Made by a program: the position numbers and the translations under genes. A stretch of 64,000 nt of DNA from UBA6107 sp034430175 (GTDB taxonomy: Bacteria; Chloroflexota; Anaerolineae; Anaerolineales; Anaerolineaceae). Of the stretch, positions 60,268-64,000 are shown in pieces. The stretch lies in assembly GCA_034430175.1 (NCBI GenBank), contig DAOUFI010000022.1, positions 1-64,000 of the forward strand, read 5' to 3'. The notes under the pieces are model-generated. The model saw only the letters and a program-made list of their open reading frames with translations. It made no database searches and was not told where the DNA came from. Each line of letters opens with the position of its first letter. The first letter of the stretch is position 1.

Positions 60268-60999
60268 TTATAAATCGATACCGGAACTGGCAAATTTGGA
60301 TGATAAAAGGGTCATCGTCCGGTCATAGTATTCATCCGAGAGAAATTCCATCAGACCGTTTTGACGATATACCCATGTAGCATTGCTGTAATTCATACGG
60401 TCAAAGATGACGTGATCGATTTTCCCCGAGAGCTGTTCGCCCAACCCTTCAGCGCCCGGAAGGAGTGGGGCGATCATGGCAAAGGTGCGAATACCGGCGC
60501 TATGAAGTTGCTCGAGAGCGGAAACACGGCTTTGTATGGAAGGCGCATGAGGCTCAAAAAGCTTGCGGATATCGTCGTTGCCAGTAGTGATACTCATGCC
60601 TACCTCAAACTCACTACCGGTTTTGAGGATGTCGATATCGCGGGTGACCAGCGGGGAGCGTGTCTGTACTGTCACGGGCCAATTATTGGCAGCTAAAATC
60701 TCCAGGCACTGTCGAGTCAGTTTGTACTTACCCTCTACCGGCTGGTAGGGATCACACACACCACTGACCCAGACACGGTCGCGTTTTTTCTTGAGTATCT
60801 CCTTTTTTAATAACTCAGGCGCATTGGTTTTGACATCGACAAAATCGCCCCAGGGCTCCTGATGACCCGTGAATCGTTTCATGAATTTAGCATAGCAATA
60901 AATGCATGCGTGTTGGCAACCCGTGTAAGGATTGATTACGTAGGGGAGGATCTGTGATTTGGACAGGATGGATTTAGCGTTCTTTTCAGCGATGATCAT
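60268..60999 (-). CDS. SPL-family radical SAM protein
   Basis: 243 residues. The 4Fe-4S cluster motif C28-x3-C32-x2-C35 (GCQHACIYCYAKFMKRF) and the overall pattern (VWVSGVCDPYQPVEGKYKLTRQCLEIL, FEVGMSITTGNDDI) match the Rv2578c/SplB-like group of radical SAM proteins, distant relatives of spore photoproduct lyase. It is shorter than true SplB and lacks its C-terminal catalytic cysteine region, so photoproduct repair should not be assumed. Separated from the upstream gene by a terminator. Confidence 0.85.
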   Translation of the reverse strand: MIIAEKNAKSILSKSQILPYVINPYTGCQHACIYCYAKFMKRFTGHQEPWGDFVDVKTNAPELLKKEILKKKRDRVWVSGVCDPYQPVEGKYKLTRQCLEILAANNWPVTVQTRSPLVTRDIDILKTGSEFEVGMSITTGNDDIRKLFEPHAPSIQSRVSALEQLHSAGIRTFAMIAPLLPGAEGLGEQLSGKIDHVIFDRMNYSNATWVYRQNGLMEFLSDEYYDRTMTLLSSKFASSGIDL

Positions 61000-61064
61000 G
61001 TAATTATTTTATCTCCAGATGTGAGATAAGATGAATTGCTGGATTTGTACAAAGGAAAAATACA

Positions 61065-61095
61065 AAGGTGCACGTTGATTTTTTACGTGCACCTT
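61065..61095 (-). terminator. Terminator after the DUF6159 gene
   Basis: AAGGTGCACGT and ACGTGCACCTT form a perfect 11-bp stem; on the minus strand TTTGTATTTTTCC follows. Confidence 0.75.
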
Positions 61096-61136
61096 GAGAG
61101 TCAACGAATGAAAAAATTATTCACAGTATCTGTTGA

Positions 61137-61988
61137 CTAATTAGATTTTATCTTGAATGCGCCTTGTAAAACCGCAGGATCGTAGAACATACCTGCCTCT
61201 CCGGTACTGGCAAATTGATAAAGAGCGGCGGTATAGATCCCATTCAAGGTGGAGCTGATGAGTGCAATGACCATGATTGCCAAAATCAGGAAGGCGCCGA
61301 GGCTGATGTAAACCCAGACAGCGAGGGAGAAGTAATAAGCCAGGAAGGCACCAGCCACACATGCCAGGAAGACGAGAAAACCAATCAGGTTGAATACGAT
61401 CCCTATACCATAGCTACCAACCAATTGTTCACCCCAGGTACGCTTCATGTACTCTACGCTGCGTTTGATGGCATCGATCGGTCCGATATCTTCAGCTGCC
61501 AGAACCGGCACGACAAGGAATGTGGCAACATTCCAAACAAAACCGATGATGGAGGAGATCACCTTGCCTATGTTTTTTCCCTGATCGCGGATGAGACTCA
61601 GGATCACGCCAACAGTAGCAGAAATGAGCGCATACAGGAAGATCTTCCCGAAACGTTTGTTGGCAGTATTGAATCCATCCTTCACTGTCGGATCACCACC
61701 ACGAAGACGGATGAGAGCAGCGCCTACCAGAGCTGTATTGCAATAAACAATGATGAAATACTGGAATATATAAAAAGTGAACAGTACGACATAGTGGACC
61801 CAACTCAACCCGTTTTGTGAAATGGAATCGATTGCTCCCGCGAAGACGAACGGAAGAAAAAAGACAACGGTCAGGATAGCCATAGCGATCGAGGATATGA
61901 CAGGGAAGAGAGCCAGTTCCTTGTCCTGGCTGAGAACTTTCGCGCTGGATTTCACCAAATTCCAACTGTTTCCAATAGCGTTGCTCAT
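61137..61988 (-). CDS. DUF6159 integral membrane protein
   Basis: 283 residues with six hydrophobic segments (about 28-48, 63-85, 115-130, 148-165, 203-225, 228-250). The N-terminal NAIGNSWNLVKSSAKVLSQDKELALFPVISS motif (W-x-L-x-K-x-S-x-x-V-L) and the later KRSVEYMKRTWGEQL match DUF6159 proteins, common in actinobacteria and Chloroflexota. Function unknown. GGAGG lies 8 nt before the ATG. Confidence 0.75.
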   Translation of the reverse strand: MSNAIGNSWNLVKSSAKVLSQDKELALFPVISSIAMAILTVVFFLPFVFAGAIDSISQNGLSWVHYVVLFTFYIFQYFIIVYCNTALVGAALIRLRGGDPTVKDGFNTANKRFGKIFLYALISATVGVILSLIRDQGKNIGKVISSIIGFVWNVATFLVVPVLAAEDIGPIDAIKRSVEYMKRTWGEQLVGSYGIGIVFNLIGFLVFLACVAGAFLAYYFSLAVWVYISLGAFLILAIMVIALISSTLNGIYTAALYQFASTGEAGMFYDPAVLQGAFKIKSN

Positions 61989-62018
61989 AATCTGTTCCCT
62001 CCGTTTCTATGATAAGTT

Positions 62019-62909
62019 TTAAGCACTTGCCCAACGGGCATAAATCGCTGTTGAAAGGTAACGCCCAGCAGATTTTTCTGTAAGTCCGATCTCACCGCAG
62101 GTGGTGGTGCCGTCGAAATTCCGCATCATTTCTTCCACGGCAAAAAACATGGTAGCCGCGGAGGCTTTGACAGCGTATGCTGTTAATTGAATAAATAGTG
62201 GATGAGGATCGAGGATCTCACGGCAGGCTTTGAGCAGCCCTGGCAACAGTTTGTAAAATTCCCAGACCTCGCCCTTGGGACCGCGACCGAATTTCGGGGG
62301 GTCGAGGATGATTCCTTGATATTTCGCTCCACGCCTTGCTTCGCGCTGAACGAACTTGAGCGCGTCATCAACGATCCAGCGAATGGGAAGCTCGCTGATG
62401 CCAGAGAGAGTCTGGTTCTCTTTTGCCCAGGTGACAACTTTTTTGGAGGCATCGAGATGGGTGACCTGCGCGCCTGCCTTGGCGGCTGCCAGCGTTGCCA
62501 ATCCGGTGTAACCGAAAAGGTTGAGGACTTTTGGCTGTGTTTTCGCGTTATGAATTACCTTTTCAGCCCAATCCCACTGACAGGATTGTTCGGGAAACAC
62601 ACCCAAATGGCGCGACGCGGATGTCTGCACCCAGAAGGAAAGCGAACCATAAGTCATGCGCCAACGTTCGGGAAGTTTGCGGGCGTATTCCCAGTGACCG
62701 CCATTCTCTTCAGGTGAGGGTTTGTAAGTAGCGGCTGCCTTTTTCCATTCAAATTCGGGCAGGGCTGGCGACCAGACGGCCTCGGGTTCGGGACGAATAA
62801 GAGAATGGTCGCCAAACTGTTCCAGCTTCATACCATTTCCGCTATCGAGCAGGGCGTAATCTTTCCAGTTTTGCGCAGAGAGAAGTTCAAATGAAGGAAT
62901 ATTTTCCAT
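62019..62909 (-). CDS. RlmI-like class I SAM-dependent methyltransferase
   Basis: 296 residues. Motif I is VLNLFGYTGLATLAAAKAGA, motif II is THLDASKKVVTWAKEN and the catalytic motif IV GIILDPPKFGRG, diagnostic for PF10672-type rRNA cytosine-C5 methyltransferases such as RlmI and RlmK. It lacks the N-terminal PUA domain of RlmI. The target base is not known. It lies 30 nt upstream of the DUF6159 gene and may be cotranscribed. Confidence 0.87.
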   Translation of the reverse strand: MENIPSFELLSAQNWKDYALLDSGNGMKLEQFGDHSLIRPEPEAVWSPALPEFEWKKAAATYKPSPEENGGHWEYARKLPERWRMTYGSLSFWVQTSASRHLGVFPEQSCQWDWAEKVIHNAKTQPKVLNLFGYTGLATLAAAKAGAQVTHLDASKKVVTWAKENQTLSGISELPIRWIVDDALKFVQREARRGAKYQGIILDPPKFGRGPKGEVWEFYKLLPGLLKACREILDPHPLFIQLTAYAVKASAATMFFAVEEMMRNFDGTTTCGEIGLTEKSAGRYLSTAIYARWASA

Positions 62910-63012
62910 GAATGATCTTTTTCTTAATCACATATGACAATTATTGAACCAGTTCATTTGCTAATGATTATAATAGAAGAACTTTTTTGAATATAAAGGA
63001 TTGCGTATATCC

Positions 63013-64000
63013 ATGTATGACTTTAAGAGTTTTCCTGATCGCCGAAAAACAGAAAGCGTAAAATGGGGTTTGTATGGTAAAGATGTTTTACCCATGTGGG
63101 TGGCAGACATGGATTTTGTCTCCCCACAACCTGTGATTGACGCATTAAAACAACGCGTGGAACATGGGATATTCGGCTACCCGATGATTAGTGATGAGCT
63201 AAAACAGGTCGTGGTCGAGCGAATGGATGAGCGATATTCGTGGAAGATCACCACAGACGATTTGATTTTCGTTCCAGGGGTTGTCTCTGGTTTCAACCTC
63301 GTTTGCCAGGCTTTGAGTGGTGGAAAAGGCTCGATGATCATGCAGACGCCGGTGTACCCGCCATTCCTGACTGCACCGGGAAATGCAGGGATTGATGGGA
63401 TTACAGTTGACCTGGTTCAAAGCGGTACCGGCCAATACATTATTGATTTTGACGCGTTCGAAAGAGGTCTTCGACCAGATACCCGGGTTTTCTTACTGTG
63501 CAATCCACATAACCCGGTGGGACGGGTGTTTAGAAAAGACGAACTTGAAAAGCTGGCAGAGATTTGCCTGCGACACAATGTGGCTATTTGCAGTGATGAG
63601 ATCCACAGCGATTTGATCTACGGAGGATACCGGCATACCCCGATCGCTTCTCTTGGCGAGGAAATTAGTCAAAGGACAATAACACTCATCGCTCCTTCCA
63701 AAACCTTCAATATAGCTGGATTGGAATGCTCAGTGATCATATGTACAAGCAAGGAACTTCGAGAGAAGATCGAATCCGCTCGACGGGGATTGCTCGGGCA
63801 TGTGAATGTGCTGGGGCTTACAGCAGCATACAGTGCTTATAAAGACGGAAGTGAATGGTTGGAAGAATTGCTGAGCGTTCTTCAAAGCAACCGCGATTTG
63901 CTTGTCCGTTTCGTTCATGAAAACCTCAAAGGGATCAAGATGTCGATCCCCGAAGGTACCTACCTGGCATGGTTGGACTGCCGGGGACTGAAAGAAATCG
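63013..64000 (+). CDS. patB: PatB/MalY-type PLP-dependent C-S lyase, 3' end outside the window
   Basis: Partial: 329 complete codons, truncated by the right edge (family length about 390). Fold type I PLP enzyme of the MalY/PatB group that cleaves cystathionine or cysteine conjugates to pyruvate and ammonia. The N-terminus VKWGLYGKDVLPMWVADMDF is diagnostic. The cofactor lysine is K230 in APSKTFNIAGLE, with NPHNPVGRVF and SDEIHSDLIY upstream. The ATG at 63013 has AAAGGA about 11 nt upstream. Possible promoter TTGAAC (62944) and TATAAT (62969), 19 bp apart. Confidence 0.93.
   Translation, partial: MYDFKSFPDRRKTESVKWGLYGKDVLPMWVADMDFVSPQPVIDALKQRVEHGIFGYPMISDELKQVVVERMDERYSWKITTDDLIFVPGVVSGFNLVCQALSGGKGSMIMQTPVYPPFLTAPGNAGIDGITVDLVQSGTGQYIIDFDAFERGLRPDTRVFLLCNPHNPVGRVFRKDELEKLAEICLRHNVAICSDEIHSDLIYGGYRHTPIASLGEEISQRTITLIAPSKTFNIAGLECSVIICTSKELREKIESARRGLLGHVNVLGLTAAYSAYKDGSEWLEELLSVLQSNRDLLVRFVHENLKGIKMSIPEGTYLAWLDCRGLKEI

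Noticed and set aside
60268..60999. Spore photoproduct lyase
   Set aside because: The cluster motif is present, but the protein is too short and lacks the catalytic cysteine region of SplB; annotated only as SPL-family radical SAM.
1..64000. CRISPR arrays, rRNA or complete tRNA genes
   Set aside because: No regularly spaced 25-40-bp direct repeats, no rRNA-like sequence and no full cloverleaf found by eye on either strand.

Overview
The window looks like a chromosomal segment of a member of the Chloroflexota, most likely class Anaerolineae. This is an inference from gene content: a complete division and cell-wall (dcw) cluster, a B12-dependent (class II) ribonucleotide reductase paired with NrdR, lipoproteins with long Thr/Pro linkers, GTG/TTG starts, and genes of moderate GC packed with ATGA overlaps. 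No rRNA gene, intact tRNA or CRISPR array was found.

Layout. 1-5.7 kb (+): an insertion-sequence end, then rpsT, argS, a cyclic-2,3-diphosphoglycerate-synthetase-like GTPase, obgE and nadD. 5.7-12 kb (-): an ion transporter, a C45-type acyltransferase, a four-gene envelope-stress operon (ECF sigma, zinc anti-sigma, polymer-forming surface protein, toast-rack lipoprotein) and a deoxynucleoside kinase. 12-15.3 kb (+): a DEAD-box helicase with a terminator-like hairpin in its leader, then two lipoproteins sharing a repeated linker. 15.4-19.8 kb (-): DegV, a Phd/VapC toxin-antitoxin pair with a clear promoter/operator, an MFS transporter and an XRE/membrane-protein pair.

19.8-24.3 kb is an AT-rich island. 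It carries a 1000-residue reverse transcriptase fused to a nitrilase-fold domain and a translationally coupled four-helix membrane protein. A remnant that looks like the 3' end of a tRNA-Ser gene lies at one edge. The architecture matches defence-associated reverse transcriptases of the RT-nitrilase kind (DRT type 1 / UG1-like), and it is the most interesting system in the window.

24.3-29.6 kb (-): a zinc phospholipase C / P1-nuclease-like protein, nrdJ and nrdR with a promoter and paired NrdR-box-like sites, and two families of short repeats. One family is a phased heptanucleotide repeat that also occurs inside nrdJ. 29.6-47.2 kb (-): the dcw cluster in transcription order mraZ, rsmH, ftsL-like, pbp, murF, mraY, murD, ftsW, murG, cvpA-like, murC, a small unknown gene, murB, ddl, ftsQ, ftsA, ftsZ. 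It lacks murE. A strong promoter followed by four 10-bp MraZ-type boxes precedes mraZ.

47.2-64 kb is a set of smaller units: a lipoprotein, a channel-like membrane protein, comM, a PilZ protein, two MFS transporters, a DUF362 protein, a GH35-GH31 glycosidase operon, a GNAT acetyltransferase, an SPL-type radical SAM protein, a DUF6159 membrane protein, an RlmI-like methyltransferase and a PatB/MalY-type C-S lyase cut by the right edge. Proposed starts were moved inward from the longest reading frame wherever a Shine-Dalgarno site, a stop/start overlap or a terminator argued for it; each case is noted.
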